64,000 nucleotides of DNA from Arthonia radiata (taxonomy: Eukaryota; Ascomycota; Arthoniomycetes; Arthoniales; Arthoniaceae), in the NCBI GenBank assembly GCA_002989075.1, contig PSQN01000017.1:3231453-3295452 (forward strand), in the 5' to 3' direction. The position numbers and the translations under genes are program-made. Position 1 is the first letter of the stretch, and each line of letters opens with the position of its first letter. Under the pieces are notes generated by a model, which ran no database searches, was not told the DNA's origin, and saw only the letters and a program-made list of their open reading frames with translations. Positions 50,110-63,255 of the stretch are shown in pieces.

Positions 50110-53100
50110 ATGTACAACAGCCCCAGTACCGCATTCCGATCACCGCCTGCTCGCTCGCCCACTTCCCCTACCGCCCATCACAGCCCTCGCGACTCCTACA
50201 GCCATCTCCGCTACCCTACTCGCGATGACCGGAGACTCTCCCCACCACCGCCAGCGTCCGTAGCGGCCGGACTAAATGGCAGTACATCTTATTCTAGGCC
50301 ACCCAAGACATTCTACGACCCTACCGCCGAGGAAAGGGAGCAAAAACAGAACCTGCAAAATTCCAACGACAGGTCACCAATACATGTAAGTGAACGAGTG
50401 AGGATGAAGGGGGATACTCGTAACGAGACCCTTCTTTGTTCGATGATCCTCAAGGCGGTAATTGATGAGCCGCGCTGACACTGCGCGACAGAGTAAAATC
50501 TCGTATAGTAATTATCCACCACCAATCCATGAGCGATCATTGTCTGGCCAGCAACATACTTCGCCGCTACTATCATCACGATCTCACCCATCCCCTGGCG
50601 TCGCACCCGCGGCGCATGCATACAGATCGCCTGAGCAGCAACATACCTCGCCTTCGGTGAGACCAGCTCATCATATAATGGCGCCTCCGCCGGCAGCCGT
50701 CGCCGTCAATGAGCATACACCGCAGACGGTATGATTATACTACGGCCCAACATCGCGTTTGCGAGGACTAACAGCCCGTAGTCGCCGAAGAGGACAGCAA
50801 ACCCAATGTCCTTCTCAAGTATTCTTGCCGACTCTGAGGATACCAAGCCACCACCTCCACGCTCTCCCTCATCGACACGAAAGACGTCACAGCCCGTGTC
50901 ACTCAACCACCAGCCCTCGCCAGACGTGCCACGTACTGCGCTTCCGTCCGTACATTCTCCGACCCGCCACCGGCACACATCATCCGCACATGAGCGTCTG
51001 AAGGGTGAGTCAATGGGAGAGTCGCCATCAAGACCCCGAGGCTCGTCTTTGAAGCAACACTCGAGGAGGTCATCGGCAATGGACAAGCCCAAAGTCGCCC
51101 CTGCACCCTTACCTCCACCAAAGCCCAAGGTCGTCATCAACGAGAAGGACTACGAGGCCGCTCTGAAGCGCATCGAAAGTACCGAGATGGACGACCCCGA
51201 CCTGGCAGGCTTCGACGGACAAAGACGGTCCTACAACGCACGACAGCTGAAACGATGGCGGAGTGTCGAGGATCTCGAGTCACAGAAGCGCAAGGTAAGC
51301 TACTGCAGGTTGCCGACGCTGACCGATATTTTGCTGACTGTCATCACAGCGCCGGCGTATGGCCCAAACACAGAAACTTGCCATGACTTTCGGCAACCGC
51401 GCCGTCATTGCCAAAGAAGACTTCTGGCGCTCCAATGAAAAGGCCGTCGCCGATGAGATCCACCAAAAGTCCGTTGCTGAGGAGAAAGAGAAGAAGAAGG
51501 TCCAACAACGAAATCGTCGCCGTGAGCTCCAGAAGCAAAAGCACGAACGTGATGTTGCCGACTTTCAGCAACGGGCTCAAGAGACGAACGATCAAGAGGA
51601 ACGGGAGAAACTTATGAAGGAGGCACAGAAGGCTGAGAAGAAGGTCACGAATACCACGCGGTTGCTGAACGGAGAAATACCCAACCGTGACCTGAGAGAG
51701 GCCACGCCCGTTGGTCCCAACCTCGACGGTGGTATCATGGGCAGCTTCCAGATGTTGGACGAGCCTCCTCAAGAGCCACCCAAGAAGCGACAGCGGACCG
51801 GTGGCCCGCGTCTCAAAAAGAGCAAAGAGCAGAAGCAGGCGGAGAAGGACGCTGCTGCCGCCGCCCATGCTGCGATGGAACGAGGTGACGATCTTATGCC
51901 TCTTGCACCCAAGGGCGAGCCGGTCATCATAGAGAGAAAGCGCGAGATCAGCCCCGTCCGTGAGATGTCACCTATTGGCAAGTCTGGCACGAGCTACAAC
52001 AAGACGTACGACCAGCTGTATGCGCAGATCTGGAAGGACATCGCCCGCAATGCCGTCCCAAAGGTGCACAGGATCAAAGACTATTCGACGACAACGAAGC
52101 AATCCAATCTTAGAAAGACGGCACAGCTCGCATCGAAAGAAGCTCGGCGATGGCAGCAGAAAACGAACAAGAGCCAGAAGGACACGCAAGCGCGTGGTAA
52201 GCGCGGCATGCGTGAGATGCTGTCGTTCTGGAAGCGCAATGAACGTGAAGAGCGTGATCAGCGAAAGTACGCCGAGAAGCAGGAGCTTGAGAATGCGAGA
52301 AAGGCAGAGGCAGACCGTGAAGCTAATAGGCAGAAGCGAAAGCTGAACTTCTTGATCTCGCAGACAGAGCTGTACTCGCATTTCATTGGCAAGAAGGTCA
52401 AGACGGATGACATTGAGAAGTCGACGAACGATGTCGCTGCTTCTGATAAGGTAATTGAAGGAGGCGATCCGAATGCTCACACGGTCGATCTACCTGAACC
52501 CGTTGGCAAGCCGGGTGGCAAGGTGAAGAACTTCGAGGACCTTGACTTCGATAATGATGACGAGACGGAGCTTCGTGAGGCTGCTATGGCTAATGCGCAG
52601 AACGCTGTGCAGGAAGCGCAGGATCGAGCCAGGGCGTTCAACACTGACGGCCAGCTACAGTCTGCGTTTGACGATGGTGAGATGAACTTTCAGAACCCGA
52701 CGTCGCTGCAGAGCATGGACATTGCGCAGCCGAAGATGCTCACGTGCCAGCTCAAGGAGTACCAACTCAAGGGTCTCAATTGGCTTGTCAATCTGTATGA
52801 GCAAGGTATCAACGGTATCCTTGCCGATGAGATGGGTCTGGGCAAGACCGTGCAGTCGATCTCGGTCATGGCCTATCTGGCGGAACAGCACAACATCTGG
52901 GGTCCTTTCTTGGTCATTGCGCCCGCCTCGACGCTGCACAATTGGCAGCAGGAGATCGTTCGCTTCGTACCGAACATCAAGGTGCTGCCGTACTGGGGTA
53001 ATGCAAAGGACCGAAAGGTGCTGCGAAAGTTCTGGGACCGCAAGCACATCACCTACAACAAGGACTCGCCCTTCCATGTGCTAGTTACGTCTTATCAGCT

Positions 53101-55367
53101 TGTTGTTCAGGACACGCAGTACTTTCAGAAGATCCGATGGCAATACATGGTCCTCGATGAGGCCCAAGCAATCAAGTCGTCTCAGAGTTCACGATGGAAG
53201 AGTCTGCTGGGCTTTCACTGCCGCAACCGTCTCTTGCTCACTGGGACGCCAATTCAGAACAACATGCAAGAGCTGTGGGCGTTGTTGCATTTTATTATGC
53301 CTTCGCTCTTCGATTCGCACGATGAGTTCAGCGAATGGTTCTCCAAGGACATCGAGAGCCATGCTCAGAGCAACACCAAGCTCAACGAAGACCAGCTAAA
53401 GCGGCTGCATATGATCTTGAAGCCGTTTATGCTTCGGCGTATCAAGAAGCATGTGCAAAAGGAGCTCGGCGACAAGATTGAAGAGGACGTCTTCTGCGAT
53501 CTAACGTACCGACAGCGCGCTTTCTACACTAATCTTAGGAACAAAATTAGTATCATGGAGCTGATCGAGAAAGCGGCGATTGGCGATGATCAGGATACAG
53601 CGACGCTGATGAACTTGGTCATGCAGTTCCGGAAGGTCTGTAATCATCCAGATCTGTTTGAGCGTGCTGAAGTCACGTCCCCGATGTCGTTTGGGTACTT
53701 CGCCGAGACGGCTTCATTCTTGCGGGAGGGCCATAGCGTCGACGTCGCCTACTCTGTGCGCAGCTTGATCGACTTCCAGGTGCCGAGACTGGTTGGACGA
53801 GACAACGGTCGGCTGGACGTCGCTGGACCAGATAACGACACGGCTGGCTGGCGCAAGAGATTTCTCTTCCACGAAGCCAATATCTGGTCGCCAGACCACC
53901 TCAATCGAGAAGCAAAGCGCAACGGCAACTTCTCTTGGCTCAGCTTCATCAACAAATCCGCCGGCCAAGTCTCAACAGTAGCCCACTCCGACGTCTTCGA
54001 GCGCGCCGTCCAACTCCACAAAGACCGCGCCGCCTCACCCTCCCCTGACATCTTCTCCAACGACAAAGAGAATCACGAGCCCTGGCACAACATGCTCAAC
54101 ATCGTCTCCCACCGCACCCGCTCCACCCTCGCACACATCTTCCACGACGGGCCCCTCCACGACCTCACCAACGTCGCCACCACGTCCTTCGAGCGTGCCG
54201 GCCTCGACTGCGTCGAACCCTCCTCCCGCCCCGCCGCCTCCGCCCCTCCCATCGATATGTACTTCTCCTCGCAGCGCTTTCACAAAGACCGCGCCCAGAC
54301 CTTTTTCAACGTCCCCATGCGTCGCGCCCTCTTCGGCATCAACGAGAAGACCGAGAACCTCATCCTGGACACGAAGCTGCCGCCACAATTCTACCCGCCG
54401 AACAATATGCTCCCTGCTCCTAACAAGGCCAAGTCGCGCTACACGAACATCAGCTGCCCCAGCATGCGCCGCTTCGTCACTGACTCCGGCAAGCTGGCCA
54501 AGCTCGACCAGCTGCTTTTCAGACTCAAGGAAGGCAACCATCGTGTATTGCTGTACTTCCAAATGACCCGTATGATCGACCTGATGGAGGAGTACCTCAC
54601 CTACCGCAACTACCGGTACTGCCGGCTCGACGGCTCCACAAAACTCGAGGACCGCCGGGATACCGTCGCGGACTTCCAGACGCAGCCGGATATCTTCGTT
54701 TTCCTTTTGAGTACCCGAGCGGGTGGGCTGGGGATCAATCTGACGGCTGCGGATACGGTCATCTTCTACGACTCCGACTGGAACCCCACGATCGACAGTC
54801 AGGCTATGGATCGCGCACATAGGTTGGGTCAGACGAAGCAGGTGACGGTGTACCGCATGATCACGCGGAACACGATTGAGGAGCGGATCCGCCGGCGGGC
54901 GCTGCAGAAGGAGGAGGTGCAGCGGGTTGTCATCTCCGGTGGTGCAGGTGCGACCGTCGATTTCAACGCGCGGTCCAGAGAAAACAGGACGAAGGATATC
55001 GCGATGTGGCTGGCCGACGACGACCAGGCGGCCGAGATCGAAGCGAAGGAGCAGGAGCGCGTGGAGAAAGAGGAGAGGGAAGGCGGCAAGAAGAAGAAGG
55101 CGAAGAAGGGGAAGGAGATCAGTTTGGATGAGATGTATCATGAGGGTGAGTCTTTGCCTTTCTTTTCCCGTTTCTTTTGTGGTGGTGAGGGATTGAGTAA
55201 GGATGTGGGCTAACGTTCGTGGCATAGGTGAGGGACACTTTGACGACAGTAATAAGCCGAGTGGTACCGCGACGCCAATCGAGCCGCCGACGAAGAAGCG
55301 GAAGGGGACGAGCAAGAAGGCGAAGACGGCGAGGGAGAAGCTGGCGATTATTGATGGGACGGCGTGA
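50110..55367 (+). CDS. INO80: INO80 chromatin-remodelling ATPase
   Basis: Five exons (50110-50385, 50492-50728, 50782-51294, 51350-55145, 55228-55367), introns 106, 53, 55 and 82 nt, 1653 residues. A long disordered N-terminus leads to the DBINO region (about residues 550-690, [20 protein letters not shown]). The Snf2 lobe 1 follows with the Walker motif [19 protein letters not shown] near 834 and the DEAQ box near 945. As in all Ino80 proteins there is a long insertion before lobe 2, which holds [18 protein letters not shown] and [18 protein letters not shown] near 1465. The last exon adds a Lys-rich tail ([19 protein letters not shown]). It slides nucleosomes and handles H2A.Z in the INO80 complex. 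Confidence 0.97.
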
Positions 55368-56789
55368 GCTTGGTCGGTGGATGGGACGGCGTGAATGTTG
55401 GTGCGCGGAAGGTATAAAAGGGCGGTCGAACGTTTGATGAGGGTTTGGACGGGATGAAATAGGAACGCCCGGGGACTGCGCTTAGACAAACGGTGCGTGT
55501 GGTGTTGTGTGTTCTAGCATAGCGCTGGGGTATGTATTATACATGGAATGTTTTAGCGTACTTGTATCGTGGAGTGTTGTGGCTGCTTGAGTTCGTGATA
55601 TCTGAGGGGGAAAACAGGCTTGCGCCCACGTTGGTGGAAAAGCCCAGGGAGCATATGCGAGGCTTGCTGCAGAGTTCCTGTTGAATGGTATATGGAACAT
55701 GAGACGTGTATCAATCTCAGCACTTCATCGTATAACGCACACACGTGCGCGCACATACACACAAGCCGATGCATTTAATGAAACGACTCCAGCCAGCCAG
55801 GTCCCCAAGCGTGCCTCCACGAAGCCCCGAATCAAGCCCAAAATAACGCGTGTGATCTGGCGCTGCCCCGACACTCACCGTCTCCAGTCTTCAATCTCGC
55901 AACCATTACAGCCACACTAGCGGCGAATCCACCAACATTACAAGCAACGCACAGCTTTGAAACCGAGTAGCTCCGGCGAGGACGCTCCGCGGACAGTATG
56001 CTGAACCCCGAGCTTGACAGCTTCGATGAAAATGTCGTCACACTGTGAGGGGTGTTCACACCCACATAGCCGACGCGTGGGATGCGGCGCCGCAAGATTA
56101 CGCCAGCGCCACACTTGCCAGGCGATGCTGGTCGATGACAGAGGGGATTGAGGACGGGTTAGTACGCTTTCGCGGAAGACGGACGCTCGCAGTTGCTGGC
56201 TTTAGTGTGTTCGCTGTATGCGAGCTCAAGGTATCTCTTTATGCAAATGTGATTTTGATAGGTTTGCCGTGGAGGTTGGTCAAGCTTCTGACCTACTACT
56301 AGGGAGCCTGGCGGACCCTGTGAGCCGGAATAGCCGCGGACTGCGCAAGAGACTGTGCGCTGGAGACCACAGCTCAGGAAAACCGTGCACCAAACTTGCT
56401 GCTTGCAGTGTTAGTAGGGGCGTTCCCTGTACGAGATGTCGCAAGCCACGTTGGACACCCGCTACTGAGATACCTCTGGCCAGCGACAGAAGCTTGGCAA
56501 GTGAGCAGCGAAGAGTTCATCACGCTTGTTTGAATGTTGGATGTGAATGCTTTGCACTAGGGGCAGCGCAAGCTTCTGCTCATGGACAATGGACATGTAT
56601 CAAGATGATAGTCACGTCTGAGGAGAATGTTATTAGCGGATGCTTAGACATTTTTGCTAGGATCGAACGTTGACGCAGAGAGAAAAATAATTCTTCACTA
56701 GAGCTGCTGTGCTTTCCCAGACGTCGGACGACCCTCAAGGTATCTGACTGGCGCAGGCTACCACGGTCATCAGTATCATGAACCGCGCA
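55368..56789. other. Intergenic region between INO80 and the first P450 gene
   Basis: About 1.4 kb, convergent arrangement. A CACACGTGCGCGCACA run sits near 55740. No gene is supported. Confidence 0.4.
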
Positions 56790-58511
56790 CTACTGATCTT
56801 CTTCAACAACTGCGAACATCTTATCTGACGCGCTTAGTGTGACGGTCCATTTGACATCTTCAAACCCTGGCCTTGTCTTGACTTCGACTTCGGGGTCCGT
56901 GTCCGGGTTCATAATGACAGACGCGATGTTTGTGCTCTCCACAGATGGCAGAGACCAGTCACCAGAGACGGGGCTCATCTCGAAGCGCGCAGCGAAGAGC
57001 GCTACACTGATGAGGATTTCGTTGGTCGAGAAGTGTTGTCCGGGACACAGGGTCTTACCACCACCAAAGGCACGAAAGGAGACTTCGTTGGATCGCTTAA
57101 CAGACTCCGATTTCATGAAGCGACGGGGATTGAAAGTGTCGACGTCGGCGCCCCAAAGCTCCGGCTTGTTGTGAAGGACGCGACTTGGGATCTGGACAAT
57201 GCAGTCCTTCTTCAGGAGCCACTGCCCTGCAAGCGCGGTGTCTTCCATGACCTTGCGGACTGACGTACCCACTGCCCGGTACCGCAGCATCTCTCGATAT
57301 GAGGATGTTAGCAGTGGACAATCTTCCTTGAGCCTGGTCAGGTCTATGCTGTAAGCGTTGCCATTGTGACTGGTCACAGCATCGACTTCGTGGCGAATGT
57401 CTTCGAGCAAGCCGGGATGGGAGTACACTAAGAACAACATCCAAAAGCTTGCCGGGCTTGTATTGACGAGAGTAGCAACGGATCCACCGACCTCATATTT
57501 GGCGATGTCGGGCAATGGGATCTTGTGCCTCGTCATTACATCCACTCGGGCTTTCATAAGTGCGGAGCTTGTCTCGATATGGTTTTGGAGAAATGGCTCG
57601 AATGCTTTGGCTACCTTGTCGCGGGCAATTACGCCTCTGCGCGCAAGTAGTGATGGGTAAGGACCAAGTAAAAGCATCATCAGATTAGACTCAAAATCCC
57701 TGAAACGATCAGTGAGTGCGAACTAGCTCAGACTCATGTCCAACTCACCAAAAGACGTCGAAGACTGCGTTGTCATTGAAAGGGTTCTCAGGTCCATAGT
57801 TAGCGTTCGTAGTTGCCAACGTGATTGCCTTTCGCAACCAGGAGGCAAGCCCGATTGTTGTTGGACCTTGTAATGTCCGCTCCTGGAGGCCATCTAAAGA
57901 ACAAGTAACATTCTGAGCCATAACCCGATTCATACCATCAAGACCAGGGCCTGGTTTTAGAACATCTCGAAGCGCTACACTGATATCTTAGCGAGTGAGA
58001 GCAGACTGACACAATGTTCGTGGACGGACCAGCATATATGTCCACCGACATGCCCCACTCGCCTTCGTCCCCATTGACGTTCGCCATAACGATCTTGTTT
58101 GCCTCTTCACTGGAGCCGCACATCTTGTTCGCGAAGTGCGCTTCGATCGGCGGAAATGCGAGTTGTTTTGGCTTCTTCTGGACGGCTTGGATGAGTTCCG
58201 GTGTCGTAATGACGTAGATCTTCGTGCCCAGCATCTGAATCGTGAAGATGGGAAGCGGGCATTGCTGACTGAGGTCTTTTTAGTTGGCGTGCTAGGGGTT
58301 GCGAAGGCAGGCCATGTGGGACACACCTCAGATCCACGTAGTAGTTGAACTTTCGCCTCATCATGCCAATGACATGTCCCACGAATGGTATTGTTGGCGG
58401 CGCAGCGGGCGGCTCCGGCAAGTCAATGGCGTTTCTTGTCTTCGAACGCGAATGAAGGAACAGCAGGCCTATTAGCAGGCAAGACCCTAAGAGCGTGGCC
58501 TCTGCGAGCAT
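56790..58511 (-). CDS. Cytochrome P450, CYP7/CYP8-like fungal type
   Basis: Four exons (58511-58327, 58268-58030, 57974-57749, 57699-56790) give 519 residues. An N-terminal membrane anchor (LLGSCLLIGLLFLHS) precedes the Pro-rich hinge LPEPPAAPPTIPFVGH. The ExxR is in YREMLRYRAVG, and the heme loop is FRAFGGGKTLCPGQHFS. The I-helix reads LVNTSPASFWMLFLVYSHP without the usual acid-Thr pair. It resembles CYP7A (QANTIPATFW) and CYP8 enzymes, which act on sterols or on peroxide-type substrates. The second intron is set with donor GTCCGT (58029) and acceptor TGTAG (57975) because this joins VDIYA to ALRDVLKPGPGLDGMNR; an alternative a few codons longer exists. Substrate unknown. Confidence 0.88.
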
Positions 58512-59143
58512 TGTTGTCAGAGTGAATCAGTGTCGGCGGGGAAAAGAGCAACGGCCCTTGTGTTTTACGACTTGCACTCTCGGAAGATCATAGGAGCTCA
58601 GAACTCAGCTGTGAAGCCCAGGGTGCCAGGATTGATCACGTAAGGCAGCGAACACGCCGCACGACGCCGCGCAGATGCATGCTGTGAGGGATATGCAACC
58701 GCGCGAGGCTCAAACGCGAAACCGAGTTGGCGGACCGCGCCGTTGCCTGCTTCTTACACATGCAAGTTGGTGCTGATCTGGACTGAAAGAGGAATGCACT
58801 GTTTGCTTGGATGCCTCGTCTAGGTTCTGAAGGGTACATGCACATTTCGAGCAAGGATGCACAAGGTAGCTCCAAGTGGTATGGCGTCGTAGTTGAAGAC
58901 ATATTTCATGACGCTACCAGGGATTCTAATTTCCCCAATATGCTCAGCCGAGATAAATTACGGGGGAATAGATGCTCAGAGCACGATCTTTCAAACGAAA
59001 GCGAAGATTCTCTCGTTGCTGTGGTTACATGCGCGGGCCGGGCGCTATATAGCTCCGTTGGTTGCTGCTGGTCCGTGCGAGTTCGCCCTCGATAGCATTA
59101 TATGAGAATCCTTCTGAAAGAAAATGCCATGACAAGTGCTCGA
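58512..59143. other. Spacer between two minus-strand P450 genes
   Basis: About 630 bp holding the promoter of the left P450 and the 3' end of the right one. No other gene is visible. Confidence 0.4.
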
Positions 59144-60863
59144 TCAGGCTTTGAAAGGATTTGCAATCGCAACGTCGAAGTTTCGCAGCAACTAAAGTCC
59201 TAGTCAGCTTGCCTCTGTGTCAGCATATCAATGGGTTGCAACTTACTTCAAAGACGATTTTATTGAGCTCCATCATTGCCATCGCTTGTCCGAGACATTT
59301 GCTAGAACCGTACCCGAAGATCAGATCGTGAGTCTGATGCATGGCTTTCAATTGCTCCGAGTCGTCGATCAACCAACGTTCTGGTCTAAAGACTTCCGCA
59401 TCGTCTCCAAAGACGTTGTCGAGCTGAGTGCCCCAAGCATTCAGTCCGATGTATGTTCCGGCTGGAATACGATGCCCGTGTACGAAGTCGCCCCCAGGTG
59501 GGACGACACGTTCTCTTAGTTGACTCAAAGGCGGATATTTCCTCAAGCCTTCCAGAACGCAAGCTTGCAGAAAAGGAAGTTGCCTGACTTCGGTATCTCT
59601 GATAGGCGTGGAAACAAGACCGTGATCGACTGCGTGGTGGATCTCTGATTTCAATGTCCCGTATACCTGCGAACGGAGAATAATCGCTAATAGAATGCTT
59701 TGCACAGCCGTGGCTGTGGTGTCCGCACCAGCAACGCTAAACCCCGTCAGAGCTGTCAGATACCGTTTTGGACATTGACTCACAGAGTCACCACCATTTC
59801 GGCATCGATCTGATCATGAGGCACACCGTTTCGAAGCCAGGAGCTCAGCATATCCTTTTGGTCTTTAGCGTCGTTGCACGTTTCTCGAATGATCTGGTTG
59901 GGCGTGTAAGTCTTGCGCTTAGTACACTAGATACAAACACACTTACTCCCATGATTCGAGCAGGGCCCCAGGAATCCTTGTAGTGCGGCCCTAAAAGCGC
60001 ATTGAGCCAAGAGAACTTCGTCACAAAATTGCGAAATTTGCTGATCTCAGGCCAGAGTGCCAGCTGCTCGCAGACCGGAGAGCCCTTTTCAACCGTTCTC
60101 AAGAACCCGCACTTGTCGTCGTCATCGGCAACACATCCCAACTCTCGACCGAGGCACACCTTGGTGATGATATCTAGCGTAAGATACTGGAGCGTTCTCC
60201 CAATGTCCACATTGGCTGACTGACCAGCATGAGATGAAATATAGTAATTAAGGCGTTTGCAAAGGTCGACGCATCTTACGTCTATGATTGACTCAATGGC
60301 ATTCAAAGATTTGCCCTTGAACTATGGGTGATGGAACGTACGTCAGCTGCGGATTCCGACTGTGAGCATTTAGCACCTACGCTGGGTGCAAGCTTAGCTC
60401 GCAGCTTGACATGTTTGCCCTCATCGCGTTCTGAGACGATGTTTGGGATCTGGGAGTCAATCCTAAGGGAGTCAAACCACGGTCCTCGTTCGTAAGGCGA
60501 GCGAGCTGCCAAAATTCTTCGCGTCAGCTCTGGATCAGAAGTTATCAGCTGATTTGGCCCGATCCTCGCCAACGAGCCTGTGCAGCTGCTTAGTCTGATT
60601 CTTCCGACGCTTCGATCAAAGCACTGACCATATCTTTTGTTCACTTGGACGAAAATCCGGTTTGCCCGACCCGAAGCCAGAACACGACATAGCCAGAGTC
60701 TCGTCCAAGCCGCAAGTCTCGGTCCTGGAATGCTCGAAATCGAAGGTCTACCTTCAATGGCAAACCTCGCCCAGAAAGCTATCTTGAACGCACAACTAAG
60801 CGCCACTAAAATGGCAAACGACAAAGCGTGCGCTACGCACATCACATTCAAAGGGGGATCCAT
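59144..60863 (-). CDS. Cytochrome P450, class II, resembling pisatin-demethylase-type fungal P450s
   Basis: Six exons (60863-60629, 60577-60381, 60321-59947, 59893-59784, 59736-59247, 59191-59144) give 484 residues. An N-terminal membrane helix precedes SISSIPGPRLAAWTRLWL. Intron 1 joins NKRYG to SLARIGPNQLITSDPE. The I-helix is classical (LVAGADTTATAVQSI), the ExxR is in EGLRKYPPLSQLRERVV, the PERF motif is FRPERWL, and the heme loop is FGYGSSKCLGQAMAMMELNK. The last exon supplies LLRNFDVAIANPFKA. It is a monooxygenase of secondary metabolism or detoxification; the similarity class is from memory of sequence style, so the subfamily is uncertain. It lies next to another P450 of a different clan. 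Confidence 0.9.
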
Positions 60864-61745
60864 GAGTAGTTCGATTAGCTTAACTTGAATGTCAGGAAGG
60901 GCGCGTGCAGCATTCGGTATTTCAATCGCGCAGGTATTATCATTCAGGATCGAGTCTGCCTTAGATCGTCATTTGACCTGGAAGGCGAATTTACACTTCG
61001 CGTCCCGTGTATCAGCTCCAAGGTACAAGTTGTATACATACTATACTGTACTTCACATGTGCGACTAGTCTCTCCTAGTCCGCCCGCTGTGTCACAGTTA
61101 GGTGGATAATAGCCAGTAAGCTGCGTTCCAACATAAGACATGAAACAAAGAGACGGACAGATCTATTCAGGCCAGATACTATGCTCGTCCTTGACTAGAT
61201 CCTGGCTCTTTGGCTGGTGGAGTAACGACGTCACCATCATCCCTTCCCGACTTTTCAAGGTTTGTGATTGTTGACAAGGGTTCCTGTCACCAAACTGTGC
61301 CTCCTGGTAACATGATGCCTATGGAAAAAATCAGCCTTGAAATTGTGGAGCGTCCAGTCACGGTCCGCGATGCGCCGGCTTCCCGGCAAGACTTGAATGA
61401 ACCTTGCCTGCATGCTGTGTCTGTATGTCGCTTGCTGCATCATAATTCGAAGTTCACTGATCGTAGCTTGGTCGGCATCCCAATGGAGATGTCAGCAGTG
61501 CACCTGACGGACGGCCTGTGGAGTCTACATCGACACCCGTCAGTCACTTGAGCGCCATGCGGCACAGCAGAGACCTTCCAGATCCCTCAGTGCGGCACAG
61601 CTGAATGCACGTCAGCGGAACAGCAAACTCAAATATTGGGGAGCAGCCTCCAGCGTAAGCACGATTGCCTCATGAACATATTATACGCCAAAAATCGCCA
61701 GGTCTATGTACGACAAAGCCCGTTTTCTAGAACTTGAACGCAACT
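60864..61745. other. Divergent spacer between the second P450 and the rhodopsin-like gene
   Basis: About 880 bp; promoters of both flanking genes are expected here. Only short unsupported frames. Confidence 0.4.
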
Positions 61746-63255
61746 ATGGCCTATCCTGCTGGCATCGATCCTGCAATGGTCCCCGTCGGGCCTCCACCTC
61801 CGGGTGTACAGTCCAACTTTTCTGATCCGATCTCGCGAGCATCTGAGATTATTGTCGCAGGCGCGGTCTGCTTGTCGCTCATTGCGGTGTTCGCTGGCCT
61901 TCGCCTTTATTTGAAGCTAACCGTCATGAGAACAAAAAGCTGGGATGATTGTAAGGTTGACAACGTGCCATTGTCAGGATGTTGCTGATATACGTGCAGT
62001 GACCTGCATTCTCGGCATCGTAAGAAGCTCGTTCTCCCTTCAGAGTGGCTAGTCTAATGACTGCAAAGCTGGCAGGAATCGCATTCATAGTTGTTGGCCT
62101 TTTGAGTACGCTGCTCATCTAGTTCCCTAGCTACTACTTCAAAGGTCGTGCGAATCAGATCCAAGGCATCCGAGGCGGCATCTATGGTAGACACAATTGG
62201 GACGTTTCTCTTTCACAGCTTACGAAAAGAGTTTTATTGGTAAGTGGATGAATAGGAATCCGCTAAATTACTGCGAGTGTTCATCCTACGTAGATCTCAC
62301 TTTTGGATACCGTCTTCTATCCCGCCTCCCTTTGGCTGATAAAGCTGTCAGTATTTGTATTGTATCTTGAGGTCTTCAGCATTTTAAGATGGATGCGCTG
62401 GTGCGCTTGGGCTGGCATCATCGTTACAGCTATTTTTCACGGCGCTATGGTAGCCACCTTTGGTGCTTTGTGTTGGCCACGCTTCGGACAATCACAGGCA
62501 TCCTATCTTGTAGGGTTGGCATCGGATGGATGTCGGCGTCGAGAGGAGGGAGCTATCATCGCTCAAGGAATTTTCAACGTGCTAAGTGACGTCTACTTAA
62601 TCATCCTTCCAATGCCGGCGGTGTGGCGCTTGCAACTACCATTGCGCAAGAAGGTGGGCGTCACAGCCATATTTGCCACTGGATTCAGGTGAGACTTCTC
62701 CGAGAGGAGGGTTCAGTTTATTGGTCCGCTCACGAGACGCAGTGCACTCATAGCGAGTATCCTGGGGCTTGTCTTTCGTGTCCAGACAGCCCCAGGTGCG
62801 GACACAACCTGGCAGTACGTACCCAACAACATAACAGCGTAAGCACCTACCCATAAAGACGCCGGCACGATATGGTCTGACTGCAGAATAGTTTCGTTGA
62901 AATGACAGCGGGCATTCTAGTCTCATGTATGCCGACTACTACGGCAGCCTTCAAGACCTTGCAACAGCCAGTCATGTCGGTGGTTAACTCTAGCCGTCGG
63001 CGACTGAAGCTTTCCTCGGCTTCTGGTGACTCCACGTACCAGCTTGAAGCTGTTGACAGCTATGCTCAATTGCACCAAACTCCACATCAGTCCCATTCGC
63101 ACGAATTGTCAACATCTGCAGGTCCGTATGGAGGCCATAGTGGCATTGCGCGCGGCACAGCTCAGAGAGCCAGAGACTCTGAGTCGACAGCGAACGGGTT
63201 GGACCACTCTACTATCGGCAAAAGGACAGAAGTGGAGGTCCTGCAGTCCGTCTGA
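61746..63255 (+). CDS. Fungal rhodopsin-like seven-helix integral membrane protein
   Basis: Seven exons (61746-61950, 62000-62019, 62069-62105, 62145-62239, 62294-62688, 62743-62838, 62892-63255) give 403 residues. Introns are 49, 49, 39, 54, 54, 54 and 53... six in all, at 61951, 62020, 62106, 62240, 62689 and 62839. Family signs: SRASEIIVAGAVCLSLIAVF (helix 1), KSWDDLTCILGI, GRHNWDVSLSQLTKRVLL, LWLIKLSVFVLYLEVF, DVYLIILPMPAVWRLQLPLR, TTWQYVPNNITAFVEMTAGI and LVSCMPTTTAAFK. This is the broad PTH11-like/SAT4-like family of fungal membrane proteins, often near secondary metabolite genes; ligand and role unknown. Exons 2-4 are very short and the 39-nt intron is below the usual size, so that part is less sure. 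Confidence 0.82.

Noticed and set aside
54035-55489. 484-codon minus-strand frame
   Set aside because: It is antisense to the conserved INO80 helicase lobe; the sense frame is unmistakable.
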